From the NCBI RefSeq assembly GCF_015840715.1, contig NZ_CP060397.1, positions 1,302,001 to 1,366,000 of the forward strand: DNA of 64,000 nt, read 5' to 3'. A program made the translations under genes and the position numbers. This DNA comes from Synechococcus sp. CBW1004. Its GTDB lineage: Bacteria > Cyanobacteriota > Cyanobacteriia > PCC-6307 > Cyanobiaceae. Shown piece after piece: positions 48,130 to 60,938 of this stretch; positions within the stretch are counted from its first letter, which is position 1; every line of letters begins with the position of its first letter. The notes under the pieces were generated by a model. It had not been told where the DNA came from, made no database searches, and saw nothing but the letters and a program-made list of their open reading frames with translations.

Positions 48130-49008
48130 ATGAATCTCTTCGCCGACCTGCTCACCAGCAGCCAGCCCTCACGCAAGCGCACGGCTGGCGGTGGCGTTGG
48201 CGAGGCCCCCGACAGCGGCGGGCCGCGCATCCAGGCCGGCCGGCGTGGGGTCGAGATCAAGTCGGCCCGCGAAATCGCGATCATGCGCCAGGCCAGTCGC
48301 ATCGTCGCCACGGTGCTGCGCGAAATCATGGAGATGGCGGCTCCGGGCCTGAGCACCGCCGATCTCGACAGTCACGCCGAGCGCCGCATCCGCGAGATGG
48401 GCGCCGTGCCGAGCTTCAAGGGCTACCACGGCTTCCCGGCCAGCATCTGCGCCAGCATCAACGATCAGGTGGTGCACGGCATCCCCAGCGCACGCCAGAT
48501 CATCCGCGACGGCGACCTGGTGAAGATCGACACCGGCGCCTATTTCGAGGGCTTTCACGGCGACAGCTGCGTCACGATTCCCGTGGGTGACGCGGTGAGC
48601 GACGAGGCTCGCCGGCTCAGCCGCGTCGCCCAGGAGTCGCTGATGAAGGGCCTGGCCACCGTCAAGACCGGCAGCACCCTTCTGGAGCTGGCCGGAGCCG
48701 TGCAGGACCACGTCGAGGCCCATGGCTATGCAGTGGTGGAGGACTACACCGGCCATGGCGTCGGGCGCAACCTGCACGAGGAGCCCTCGGTGTTCAACTT
48801 CCGCACCCGCGATCTCCCGAACGTGACCCTGCGGGCCGGCATGACCCTGGCGGTCGAGCCGATCCTCAATGCCGGCAGCAAGGCCTGCCGCACCCTCAAG
48901 GACCGCTGGACCGTCGTCACCGTCGACGGCAGCCTGTCGGCCCAGTGGGAGCACACGATCGTCGTCACCGGTGACGGCTGCGAGATCCTCACCGACCGGG
49001 ACTTCTGA
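48130..49008 (+). CDS. map: Methionine aminopeptidase, type I
   Basis: 292 residues. The five metal ligands fall in [17 protein letters not shown] (two Asp), [12 protein letters not shown] (His), TLAVEPIL (Glu) and QWEHTIVV (Glu). It removes the initiator methionine from nascent proteins. An N-terminal extension of about 40 residues before [17 protein letters not shown] lacks the zinc fingers seen in some long forms. Full length. Confidence 0.97.
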   Translation: MNLFADLLTSSQPSRKRTAGGGVGEAPDSGGPRIQAGRRGVEIKSAREIAIMRQASRIVATVLREIMEMAAPGLSTADLDSHAERRIREMGAVPSFKGYHGFPASICASINDQVVHGIPSARQIIRDGDLVKIDTGAYFEGFHGDSCVTIPVGDAVSDEARRLSRVAQESLMKGLATVKTGSTLLELAGAVQDHVEAHGYAVVEDYTGHGVGRNLHEEPSVFNFRTRDLPNVTLRAGMTLAVEPILNAGSKACRTLKDRWTVVTVDGSLSAQWEHTIVVTGDGCEILTDRDF

Positions 49009-49213
49009 ATCGCCGTCGCGAGCGGGCTCCCCTGCCATCGCGTCGCCGGCACCGATCACCCCAGGGGCCGCCAGGCCCCACGGAGTCCTGAGCAATGGCG
49101 TCGGTTCGCCTTCGCAGCCGCCCCGGACCCAAGGGTGCGTCCCAGCCTGACCAACCCGCCGGCGTCAGCCCGTCAGTCTGGTCCGACCCACGGCGTCGGC
49201 CTCCCGTCCAGAC

Positions 49214-49954
49214 TCAGACACCTTCCCTGCTCGTGAGACGGAAGTAGAGCCAGCGTCCCGCGCAGGTGAGCGGCATCAGCAGATAGGTGAGGGGGTTGGG
49301 AGTGACGATCACCAGCCCCAGATCCCAGTCCCAGCCCTGACGCAGCACCTGAGACGCCACCCAGTCGGCGTCCATCAGGCCGATCGGGTTGAGTGCCGAG
49401 CGGAACGGCCCCAGCACCAGACGCCGCAACCGCAGGTGCGTGGCGAGGTCGAGGGCCCGCAGGCTGAAGAGCTGGCCAGCGAGGCGTTTGCTGATTTCGT
49501 ACAACGGGCTGATCGCCGGCTGGATCTCCGCCTCCGAGGTGTTCAGCCAGAACTCCCGGCGGCGCCCGCCGGCTCCAGCGGGCGCTTCCGCCGCCAAGCC
49601 GGCGAACAGCTCCAGCAGCCGCCAGGCGCTGAGGGCATTGACCTCCAGCGAGCAGGCCACCGCCTCGGGATCGCGGGCGGCATGCACATTGATGCCATGG
49701 TTGACGATCAGCACATCCACCTCGCGCAGCACGCCGGCCAGCTCCTGCTCTTCACCCACCTGCCAGCTCACCTGCTGCAGGGGAATCGGCAGACCCGCCT
49801 CATCGTGCAGCTCCAGCGGCTGAGGGCGATGGCAGAGGGCGATCAGCCGGGCACCACGCCGGTGCCACTGCCGCAGCAACGCCATCCCCAGGGTCCCCGA
49901 GGCGCCGGTGATCGCCACCAGCGGTGGCGGGGGGGACGAGAGAGCGGCGGTCAT
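49214..49954 (-). CDS. Short-chain dehydrogenase/reductase family protein
   Basis: 246 residues from ATG 49954 (GTG 49960 possible). VAITGASGTLGMALLRQWH is the NAD(P) loop, VLIVNHGINV the NNAG-like block, and YEISKRLAGQ the YxxxK catalytic pair. A C-terminal hydrophobic segment (PLTYLLMPLTCAGRWLYFRL) suggests membrane association, as in cyanobacterial proteins of this subgroup. Substrate unknown. Divergent from the BioD/DRTGG gene. Confidence 0.85.
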   Translation of the reverse strand: MTAALSSPPPPLVAITGASGTLGMALLRQWHRRGARLIALCHRPQPLELHDEAGLPIPLQQVSWQVGEEQELAGVLREVDVLIVNHGINVHAARDPEAVACSLEVNALSAWRLLELFAGLAAEAPAGAGGRRREFWLNTSEAEIQPAISPLYEISKRLAGQLFSLRALDLATHLRLRRLVLGPFRSALNPIGLMDADWVASQVLRQGWDWDLGLVIVTPNPLTYLLMPLTCAGRWLYFRLTSREGV

Positions 49955-50054
49955 GGCCACGGGGTCTGCCCCGGAATGCTCGGCCCAGCATGGTGCGCGG
50001 CCTCAGAGGCTGCCTAGATTGGCCGCCACCTCCAGGTCCTGGCGAGGCCGCTCC

Positions 50055-51167
50055 ATGCCCTCTGCTCCCTTGGCTCCACTGCTGATCGGATCCTGCGAGC
50101 CGTTCAGCGGCAAGTCGGCGGTGGCGCTGGGGCTGGCCCGCCAGCTCAGCCAGCGCGGCGTTTCGATCGCCTTCGGCAAGCCGCTGGCCACCGCCCTGGA
50201 TGAGGAGGCCCCCAACGGCACGCCGACGGATTCGCCGCTGCTCGATGCCGATGTGCGCTTCGTCGGCGAAATCCTCAGGCTGCCCGCCGAGCAGCTGCTG
50301 CCCTCCCTGCAGATGCAGCAGGCGAGTTCGGCCCATGAGCGCCTGCTCGGAGGCGACCTCACCCCCGGCGAGCCGTTCGCCGCCCTGCAGCGGCGCCTCA
50401 GTCAGGAGAGCGAACGGCTGGTGCTGCTCGAGGCGGCCGGCACCCTGAGCGAGGGCCTCCTCTTCGGGCTGGGCCTGGCCCAGATGGCGCGCTCCCTGCA
50501 GGCACCGGTGGTGCTCGTGCACAGCTGGCAGGACAGCCGCAGCGCCGATGCCCTCCTGGAGGCCCGCCAGCAACTGGGCGACCTGCTGGCGGGCGTGGTG
50601 CTCAACGCCGTGAACCCTGAGCTGATGCCGCAGCTGCGGCAGGAGGTGGTGCCGGCGCTGGAGCGCCTGCAGATCCCGGTGTTCGGGGTCATGCCCCGCA
50701 GTCCCTTGCTGCGCAGCGTCACCGTCGGCGAGCTCGGCCGACGCCTCGAAGCCCACACGCTCTGCTGCCACGACCGCTGCGATCTGCTGGTCGAGACCCT
50801 CTCGATCGGCGCCATGAATGTCAACGCGGCGATGGAGTTCTTCCGCCGTCGCCGCAACATGGCGGTGGTCACCGGCGCCGATCGCACCGACATCCAGCTG
50901 GCGGCGCTCGAGGCCTCCACGCAGTGCCTGATCCTCACCGGCGCCGGTGAGCCGCTGCCCCAGCTGCTGAGCCGCGCCGAGGAGCTGGACGTGCCTGTGC
51001 TCAAGGTCGAGCACGACACCCTCACCACCGTCGAAGTGATCGAGGCGGCCTTCGGCCACGTGCGCCTGCATGAGGCGGTCAAGGCCTCCTACGCGATGCG
51101 CCTCGTGGAGGAGAACTGCCGCTTCGAACCGCTGTTCGAGCGCCTGCGGCTGCCGGTCCCAGCCTGA
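50055..51167 (+). CDS. BioD-like P-loop / DRTGG domain protein (phosphotransacetylase-family-like)
   Basis: 370 residues. The N-terminal half has a dethiobiotin-synthetase-like P-loop, IGSCEPFSGKSAVALGLARQ, and a later GVVLNAVNPE block. The C-terminal half is a DRTGG domain, with AVVTGADRTDIQLAALEAS. The order P-loop then DRTGG is that of the N-terminal part of long phosphotransacetylases, but the catalytic PTA domain is absent, so it is not acetyltransferase by itself. It may be a nucleotide-sensing regulator. The next gene, a SLOG-fold protein, begins 57 bp downstream. Confidence 0.85.
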   Translation: MPSAPLAPLLIGSCEPFSGKSAVALGLARQLSQRGVSIAFGKPLATALDEEAPNGTPTDSPLLDADVRFVGEILRLPAEQLLPSLQMQQASSAHERLLGGDLTPGEPFAALQRRLSQESERLVLLEAAGTLSEGLLFGLGLAQMARSLQAPVVLVHSWQDSRSADALLEARQQLGDLLAGVVLNAVNPELMPQLRQEVVPALERLQIPVFGVMPRSPLLRSVTVGELGRRLEAHTLCCHDRCDLLVETLSIGAMNVNAAMEFFRRRRNMAVVTGADRTDIQLAALEASTQCLILTGAGEPLPQLLSRAEELDVPVLKVEHDTLTTVEVIEAAFGHVRLHEAVKASYAMRLVEENCRFEPLFERLRLPVPA

Positions 51168-51223
51168 GCCGATCCATGGCGGCTCAACGCTGCTAGGTTC
51201 GACTCATTGCAGGGCGAGAGCGG

Positions 51224-51736
51224 GTGACCCGGTCCCTTGATCTTCCGGCGCTGGACCGGATCGACACCCTGGCCCAGGAACTGGCCATGCTCCAGGACCG
51301 GGGCAAGCGACGCATCGCCATCCTCGGTAGCCGCCATGTGCCGGTGGTGTCGATCCACCTCGTGGAGCTGGTGGCCCGATCCCTGGCCCAGGAGGGCCAC
51401 AGCCTCATCACCTCCGGTGCTCAGGGCGTCAATGCCGCGGTCATCCGCAGTGTTCTCGATGTGGATCCGGCACGCCTCACCGTGCTGCTGCCCCAGAGCC
51501 TCGATCGTCAGCCGGGGGAGTCCCGCGATCAGCTCGAGCGGGTGCTGCATCTGGTGGAGAAGCCCGAGCACGACGAATTGCCTCTGCCGGTGGCCAGCAG
51601 CCTCTGCAACCAGGAGATCATCAGCCGCTGCGACCAGCTGATCTGCTACGCCTTCCACGACAGCGAAACCCTGCTGGCCAGCTGCCGCACCGCCGAGGAC
51701 ATGGGCAAGGTGGTCAGCCTGATGTTCTTCGACTGA
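51224..51736 (+). CDS. SLOG/DprA-like nucleotide-binding protein
   Basis: 170 residues. IAILGSRHVPVVSIHLVELV and GHSLITSGAQGVNAAVIRSV form the Rossmann-like nucleotide site of the DprA/SLOG fold, and CNQEIISRCDQLICYAFHDS is the end of the core. Homologues in cyanobacteria are often labelled DNA recombination-mediator protein A, but the DNA-binding parts of DprA are missing, so a role in ligand sensing is as likely. It probably shares an operon with the BioD/DRTGG protein. Confidence 0.85.
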   Translation: MTRSLDLPALDRIDTLAQELAMLQDRGKRRIAILGSRHVPVVSIHLVELVARSLAQEGHSLITSGAQGVNAAVIRSVLDVDPARLTVLLPQSLDRQPGESRDQLERVLHLVEKPEHDELPLPVASSLCNQEIISRCDQLICYAFHDSETLLASCRTAEDMGKVVSLMFFD

Positions 51737-51853
51737 GCCGATCGAGCCCTGAAGCGAGGCTCCTCACCGCCCGGACTGACTCATGCTGGGTGCAGAGAGC
51801 CACGAAAGTCCGCCGCAGTCAGGGCCTGAAGGTGGCTGACGGCGCGCCAGCCT

Positions 51854-52315
51854 TCAGTCGTGCCGGGCCCCCTGGGGAGTTCTTCCCCGACGGGGAATCA
51901 CCTGCAGGGACGTTCCGTCCCGACCCATCACCGTCACCTCGCTGCCTGCGGGCAGTGCGGTCTCCGGCTGGAGGTTCACCGCAGCCCAGCTCTGCCCCTG
52001 CCAGCGCACCCGGCCCTGGCCGTCGCCCTCAAATCCGCTGATCACCTCCGCCCGCTCGGCGGCGGCGCTGACGGACACGGGGTGCTCGCGCTGCCGCCGG
52101 GCCCACCTGCGGAGCAGCGCGTACCCCCCCACAACCAGAGCCACGAACAGCAGCACCTGGGCCACGGGGGTCAGCGGCGGCAGAGCGATCACCACGAGGG
52201 TCAGGAGCAGGCCGCAGAGGCCCGCCACCAGCAGCAGCCCATCGTTATCCGCCCCAAGAAGGGCCAGGAGCAACAGAACGACCGCGCTCAGAAACCACAG
52301 GAGCGGAGGGGCCAT
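51854..52315 (-). CDS. NfeD family membrane protein
   Basis: 153 residues: four hydrophobic segments (LLWFLSAVVLLLLALLGA, DGLLLVAGLCGLLLTLVVIA, PVAQVLLFVALVVGGYALLR) and a C-terminal OB-fold (GQGRVRWQGQSWAAVNLQPE, VTVMGRDGTSLQVIP). NfeD proteins partner SPFH/stomatin-like proteins in membrane microdomains. Here the partner gene (52563-53474) is divergent and not in the usual same-strand operon, with 247 bp between. Confidence 0.9.
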   Translation of the reverse strand: MAPPLLWFLSAVVLLLLALLGADNDGLLLVAGLCGLLLTLVVIALPPLTPVAQVLLFVALVVGGYALLRRWARRQREHPVSVSAAAERAEVISGFEGDGQGRVRWQGQSWAAVNLQPETALPAGSEVTVMGRDGTSLQVIPRRGRTPQGARHD

Positions 52316-52424
52316 GACGGGATCGGGATGCAGAAAGCGGATGAGGAGGTCGTTCCAGCACGTCAGGCCTGACCCCAGAGCCCCTGGGACCGGTCGGCGA
52401 ACAAGCTGACGGGAACAGGCATGG

Positions 52425-52496
52425 CGTGGAGAACAGCCGTGGCGTGGAAAACAGCCGTGGCGTGGAAAACAGCCGTGGCGTCGAGAACAGCCGTGG
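52425..52496. repeat. 18-bp tandem repeat, four units, between nfeD and the SPFH gene
   Basis: Units at 52425, 52443, 52461 and 52479 (consensus CGTGGAAAACAGCCGTGG; units 2 and 3 are identical, units 1 and 4 differ by 1-2 bases). It has no spacers, so it is not CRISPR. It lies in the divergent promoter region 66 bp before the SPFH start. If translated it would read VENSRG repeats, but no gene is supported. Confidence 0.9.
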
Positions 52497-52562
52497 CCGG
52501 TGCCCAGGACAGGTGACTGTCCGGTCCATCCTGCCTAGGTTGCCGGCAGCGATGACAGCTCC

Positions 52563-53474
52563 ATGGAAGCCCTTGTCCTGCCGGTTCTGGTCATTCTGGG
52601 GGCCCTCGGATTCAGCGGCATCAAGGTGACGAGCAGCAGCCGCTCGATGCTGGTGGAGCGGCTCGGCAAGTACAACCGTCAGCTCAAACCGGGGCTGTCG
52701 CTGGTGATGCCCGGCATCGAAAGGGTGGTCAGCCATGAATCGCTCAAGGAGCGGGTGCTCGACATCCCTGCCCAGCAGTGCATCACCCGCGACAACGTCT
52801 CGATCGAGGTGGACGCCGTCGTGTACTGGCAGCTGCTCGCCCATGAACGTGCCTACTACGCCGTCGACGACCTGCAGGCGGCGATGGTCAACCTTGTGCT
52901 CACCCAGATCCGGGCCGAGATGGGCAAGCTCGACCTCGACCAGACCTTCACCACCCGCCAGGAGGTGAACGAGGTGCTGATGCGCGAGCTCGATCAGGCC
53001 ACCGATCCCTGGGGCGTCAAGGTCACCCGCGTCGAGATGCGCGACATCAAGCCCTCCCGTGGCGTGCAGCAGGCGATGGAACAGCAGATGACGGCCGAGC
53101 GCGAGAAGCGTGCCGCCATCCTGCGCTCCGAAGGTGAACGGGAATCCCAGGTGAATGCCGCCCGCGGCCGTGCCGAGGCGCTGGTGCTGGACGCGAAGGC
53201 CAAGCAGGAGGCGCTGCTGCTCGAAGCCGACGCCCAGGCCAAACAACAGACCCTGCTCGCCAAGGCCCGCGCCGAGGCCGCCGCCGAGCTGGCCCGTGTC
53301 CTCGAAAGCCAGCCCGGTGCGGCCGAGGGCCTCAGGCTGCTGCTGGCCCGCGACTGGATGGCCATGGGCCAGGAGATGGCCCGCGCCCAGGGCGGCAGCG
53401 TGCTGATGGTCGATCCCCAAAGCCCCGCGTCACTGCTGGCGGCCCTGCGCTCGCTGCAGAAGAGCGACAGCTGA
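52563..53474 (+). CDS. SPFH/band 7 (stomatin-like, slipin) membrane protein
   Basis: 303 residues. An N-terminal membrane segment (LVLPVLVILGALGFSGI) is followed by the SPFH domain (VERLGKYNRQLKPGLSLVMP, DNVSIEVDAVVYWQLLAHER, DPWGVKVTRVEMRDIKPSRG) and a charged Ala/Glu-rich coiled coil (residues ~185-265). Stomatins oligomerise on membranes and regulate proteases or lipid domains. NfeD is encoded divergently. Full length for slipins. Confidence 0.94.
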   Translation: MEALVLPVLVILGALGFSGIKVTSSSRSMLVERLGKYNRQLKPGLSLVMPGIERVVSHESLKERVLDIPAQQCITRDNVSIEVDAVVYWQLLAHERAYYAVDDLQAAMVNLVLTQIRAEMGKLDLDQTFTTRQEVNEVLMRELDQATDPWGVKVTRVEMRDIKPSRGVQQAMEQQMTAEREKRAAILRSEGERESQVNAARGRAEALVLDAKAKQEALLLEADAQAKQQTLLAKARAEAAAELARVLESQPGAAEGLRLLLARDWMAMGQEMARAQGGSVLMVDPQSPASLLAALRSLQKSDS

Positions 53475-53589
53475 TCCGCGCGACAGGCGCCTGGCCCACT
53501 GCCCCGTTCCACTCCAGCCGCACAAGGCGTTGAGGTCAGGGGACGAAGTCCGCTCCGCGGCGGGGGCATCAACGATCCGCTGCCAGACC

Positions 53590-54078
53590 TCAGCCGGCCA
53601 GCACTCCCCGCAGCCCCTCGCCGTAGAGGATCGCCGTGGAGACGATGCCTCCGGCCCAGCAGAGGCTGCGCAGCGGCGGCAGATTGGCCACGTAGGCGCC
53701 GATGTAGCCAAGGCGCAGGGCCGGATGCAGCCAGGCCGCCAGCACCGCCACCCCCGCGACCGGGGCGCCATGCAGAGCCGCCACCAGGGCCAGCAGACAG
53801 GCGGGGGCATGCAGGGTGAAGGCCTCGAAGCAGTTCTGGTGGGCCCAGTTGGCACGCTTGCCCCAGGCCGGCAGGCGCTCGAACATCGCCCGGGGCGCCG
53901 CCAGATCGGAGGGCTTGAAATCGGCCTGGGAGCGGGCGGCCCCCAGCGGAATCAGGCTGGCCACCACGACGGCACCGGAGAGCAGCAGCGACCAGGCGAA
54001 GGGGGCGCCGGCCGCCTGACTGGTGACCGGCAGCGGCAGGGCCGCCAGCAGGGCGGCGGGCAGCGGGAAGCCAGGCAT
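53590..54078 (-). CDS. MAPEG family membrane protein
   Basis: 162 residues with four membrane helices. The region RANWAHQNCFEAFTLHAPAC is the MAPEG signature (R-A-x-x-A-x-x-N-x-x-E), and YIGAYVANLPPLRSLCWAGG the fourth-helix block. Eukaryotic members conjugate glutathione or make eicosanoids. Cyanobacterial substrates are unknown. Divergent from yajQ, 60 bp between starts. Confidence 0.88.
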   Translation of the reverse strand: MPGFPLPAALLAALPLPVTSQAAGAPFAWSLLLSGAVVVASLIPLGAARSQADFKPSDLAAPRAMFERLPAWGKRANWAHQNCFEAFTLHAPACLLALVAALHGAPVAGVAVLAAWLHPALRLGYIGAYVANLPPLRSLCWAGGIVSTAILYGEGLRGVLAG

Positions 54079-54138
54079 GGCGGGAACGGCAGTTGAGCTG
54101 TTTTCTAGGCTGGCAGGCCAAGTGAGCGCGTCCCTTCC

Positions 54139-54630
54139 ATGGCTGAGTCCTTCTCTTTTGACGTCGTCAGTGACTTCGACCGACAGGAGCTGGTCAACGC
54201 CATCGATCAGGTGCGCCGTGATGTCTCCACCCGCTACGACCTCAAGGATTCAGCCACCGAGATCGAGCTGGACGACAACGCCATCACGATCACGACCGCC
54301 AGCGACATGACCCTCCAGGCGGTGGAGGACATCCTGCGCCAGAAGGCCACCAAGCGGAATCTCTCCCTCAAGATCTTCGACTTCCAGCCCGCCCAGCCGG
54401 TCGGTGGCAATCGCGTGCAGCAGCTGGTGAAACTGCGCCGCGGCCTCTCCCAGGAGCTGGCCAAGACACTGAGCAAAACCGTGCGCGACAACCTCAAGAA
54501 GGTCACCGTCGCCATCCAGGGCGAGAGCCTGCGCGTCACCGGCAAGAGCAAGGACGATCTGCAGCAGGCCATCCAGCTGCTCAAGGCCCAGGACGTCGAG
54601 GTGCCGCTGCAGTTCGAGAACTACCGCTGA
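54139..54630 (+). CDS. YajQ family nucleotide-binding protein
   Basis: 163 residues: MAESFSFDVVSDFDRQELVN, then RRDVSTRYDLKDSATEIELD and a C-terminal FENYR. Two ferredoxin-like folds typical of YajQ. A Xanthomonas homologue binds cyclic di-GMP, while others bind tRNA, GTP or ATP, so the ligand here is open. Full length. Confidence 0.95.
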   Translation: MAESFSFDVVSDFDRQELVNAIDQVRRDVSTRYDLKDSATEIELDDNAITITTASDMTLQAVEDILRQKATKRNLSLKIFDFQPAQPVGGNRVQQLVKLRRGLSQELAKTLSKTVRDNLKKVTVAIQGESLRVTGKSKDDLQQAIQLLKAQDVEVPLQFENYR

Positions 54631-54738
54631 TCCCATCGATTCCAGCGAGCACCCGGGAGGCCGGCCTGGGTTCGCAAGCAGACGCCCCGGCCGCCTCTGC
54701 GCCAGGCTGCAGGCCGAGACACGCGGGAGCGACGCAGC

Positions 54739-58989
<4,251 letters not shown>

Positions 58990-59013
58990 TCCGGACCCGA
59001 TCCGTGAGGCACC

Positions 59014-59529
59014 TCAGCCCGCTTCAGCCGGCGGCGCGGTGAGCAGGTTGACGGCCGAGAAGCCGAGGGCGATGGCGAACAGGGTGCCGATCGCCCAGAT
59101 GCTGTCGCTGGGCCATTCGGCGATCAGCATGCCCCCCAGCACGGCAGTGACGATGCCGTCAAGCAGCACCAGACCGCGGGCGGGAACGCCACCGGCGGCG
59201 GCGGCCGCCAGCTCCATCACCCCTTCGATCGCCAGCAGGAAGCCCAGGAACAGCGTCAGGCTGAGGGTGCTCTCGATCGGGTAGACGATGCACCAGAAGC
59301 CGCCCACCAAGTAGAGGGCACCGGAAAGGCCGCGGAAGATCTTCGAGCGGGTGTCGGCGGCGCCGCCCAGTCGCAGCAACTGGGTGATGCCGGCCACCAC
59401 GGCGGCGCTGCCGAGAAAGATCGTCAGCAGGGTGGCCGACACGAAGGGAAGTGCCAGGGAGAGGCCGGCTGCCGCCAGCAGCAGCAGGGCGGCGATCCAG
59501 CGAAGGGCGGGGGAGGCCGGAGCAGACAC
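59014..59529 (-). CDS. HdeD/DUF308 family membrane protein
   Basis: About 171 residues from GTG 59529 (SAPASPALRWIAALLLLAAA). Six short hydrophobic helices in three pairs (LSLALPFVSATLLTIFLGSA, FLGFLLAIEGVMELAAAAAG, GIVTAVLGGMLIAEWP) match the DUF308/HdeD repeat. E. coli HdeD relates to acid tolerance; the role here is unknown. An in-frame extension upstream lacks membrane-protein character. Divergent from the DUF2231-oxidase operon across 288 bp. Confidence 0.8.
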   Translation of the reverse strand: MSAPASPALRWIAALLLLAAAGLSLALPFVSATLLTIFLGSAAVVAGITQLLRLGGAADTRSKIFRGLSGALYLVGGFWCIVYPIESTLSLTLFLGFLLAIEGVMELAAAAAGGVPARGLVLLDGIVTAVLGGMLIAEWPSDSIWAIGTLFAIALGFSAVNLLTAPPAEAG

Positions 59530-59733
59530 AGAGGAGGGGACCAGGAAGGCATCACGGTAGTCAGCGGACCACAACCCGACAGCCGTTGCGGGGACACAGG
59601 GAACCACCGTCGACACCCACTGCGGGAGACCCGCCAGCAAACCACCACCGCAGAGCAAGGGAGATGTGCTTCGGTTAACAAAACAGACCGATCACGTCAA
59701 CCAATCAAGACACATGAAGGCAGCCACACACAC

Positions 59734-59764
59734 GTGACAGGTCGCCGCAACATGTCGTCATAAA
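59734..59764 (+). promoter_or_regulatory. Possible sigma70-type promoter of the DUF2231-oxidase operon
   Basis: GTGACA (59734-59739, five of six to TTGACA) and CATAAA (59759-59764, four of six to TATAAT) are spaced 19 bp, in the most AT-rich part of the 59530-59817 gap and about 55 bp before ATG 59818. The imperfect inverted pair GACAGGT / ACATGTC inside it could be an operator. Weak evidence only. Confidence 0.3.
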
Positions 59765-59817
59765 GCGTTGCTACGCAGGATCAACCTGGCCAGAGTTGCG
59801 AGGTTGCAGGCCGCCTG

Positions 59818-60315
59818 ATGCTTGAGCTGCTGCCTCCACTCAACGACCACAATCTGCCGTGGATGGACACCATCCATCCGATTGTGGTGCACTTCGTGAT
59901 TGCGATGGCCGTGATCGCCGTTGTATTCGATCTCATCGGAGTCCTGACACGCCGCAGCACCTTATTTGAAGTCAGTTTCTGGAATCTGCTCTTCGCCACC
60001 GCCGCGATCTTCGTGGCCATCATCTTCGGCCAGGTGGAGGCCGGCCTGGCTGAGCCCTATGGCCGCGCCAGTGAGATTCTCAACCTGCACAGCACGCTGG
60101 GCTGGTCGCTGGCCGGAGTGCTCTCGGTGCTGACCGGCTGGCGCTACGTGATCCGCAGCCGCGATCCCCAGAGCCTACCGCTGCCGTTCCTGGCGGCCGG
60201 TGGCGTGCTGGCCCTGCTGGTGGTGGTGCAGGTGACGCTGGGCAATCAGCTGATCTGGATCTATGGGCTCCATACCGTCCCGGTGGTGGAAGCGGTCCGC
60301 CAGGGGGTGGTGTGA
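59818..60315 (+). CDS. DUF2231 membrane protein (first of two)
   Basis: 165 residues, four membrane helices. MDTIHPIVVHFVIAMAVIAV contains the DUF2231 HP-x-x-V-H-F motif. NLHSTLGWSLAGVLSVLTGW carries a helix-4-side histidine and YGLHTVPV a third, so haem binding is conceivable but untested. Its TGA overlaps the next ATG (TGATG), beginning a chain of coupled genes into the oxidase subunits. Confidence 0.88.
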   Translation: MLELLPPLNDHNLPWMDTIHPIVVHFVIAMAVIAVVFDLIGVLTRRSTLFEVSFWNLLFATAAIFVAIIFGQVEAGLAEPYGRASEILNLHSTLGWSLAGVLSVLTGWRYVIRSRDPQSLPLPFLAAGGVLALLVVVQVTLGNQLIWIYGLHTVPVVEAVRQGVV

Positions 60316-60938
60316 TGGCCCTCACCTATCTCGCCGAGCCCCAGGCGATCGAGCAGCTCTCGGGATCACTCGGTGCCAATGGCCTCCCCTATGCGCTGCC
60401 GATTCACCCGAATCTGGTGCACTTCACGATCGGCTTGTTCGTGATCGCCATCGCCTTCGACATCGCCGGCGCTCTCTATCCACTCGAGCGGCGTGTCTTC
60501 CGCTTTCTGGCGTTGCCGGTCACCCGCGCCGGATTGCACGACGTGGGTTGGTACAACCTGCTGGCCTGCTGCCTGGTGAGTTTCTTCACCGTGGCGGCAG
60601 GCTTCTACGAAATGCTGCTGGCCGAGCCGATCGCCGGTGTCACCAGCTCGATCGGCCTGCAGGCCATGGAAACCATGCTGTGGCATGGCGTCGGCGGCGT
60701 GCTGATCCTGCTGGTGATCGTGCTGATGACCCTCTGGCGCGGGTATCAGCGCTTCCGCTGGCGCCGCGACATGGGGCGTCAGGTCCAGTGGCTCTACCTG
60801 CTGGCGGGCCTGGCACTGTTCCTGGTGATCGGCCTGCACGGCACGCTCGGCGCCGAGCTGGCCGCCGAATTCGGCGTCCATGTCACCGCCGACCAGCTGC
60901 TGGCCGCCGGCGTCGATCTGCGTGAGGCCCTGCCATGA
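60315..60938 (+). CDS. DUF2231 membrane protein (second of two)
   Basis: About 207 residues from ATG 60315 (GTG 60312 also possible). LPIHPNLVHFTIGLFVIAIA repeats the DUF2231 HPxxVHF motif, METMLWHGVGGVLILLVIVL is the second His-containing helix, and VIGLHGTLGAELAAEFGVHV the C-terminal helix. It is paralogous to its neighbour, with the same His positions. Its stop overlaps the ctaC ATG (ATGA). Confidence 0.88.
   Translation: MALTYLAEPQAIEQLSGSLGANGLPYALPIHPNLVHFTIGLFVIAIAFDIAGALYPLERRVFRFLALPVTRAGLHDVGWYNLLACCLVSFFTVAAGFYEMLLAEPIAGVTSSIGLQAMETMLWHGVGGVLILLVIVLMTLWRGYQRFRWRRDMGRQVQWLYLLAGLALFLVIGLHGTLGAELAAEFGVHVTADQLLAAGVDLREALP

Noticed and set aside
48169-49095. 308-codon minus-strand frame opposite map
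   Set aside because: Antisense shadow of methionine aminopeptidase, whose metal ligands are all present on the plus strand.
52425-52496. CRISPR array
   Set aside because: The 18-bp units are contiguous without spacers, and no cas gene is in the window.
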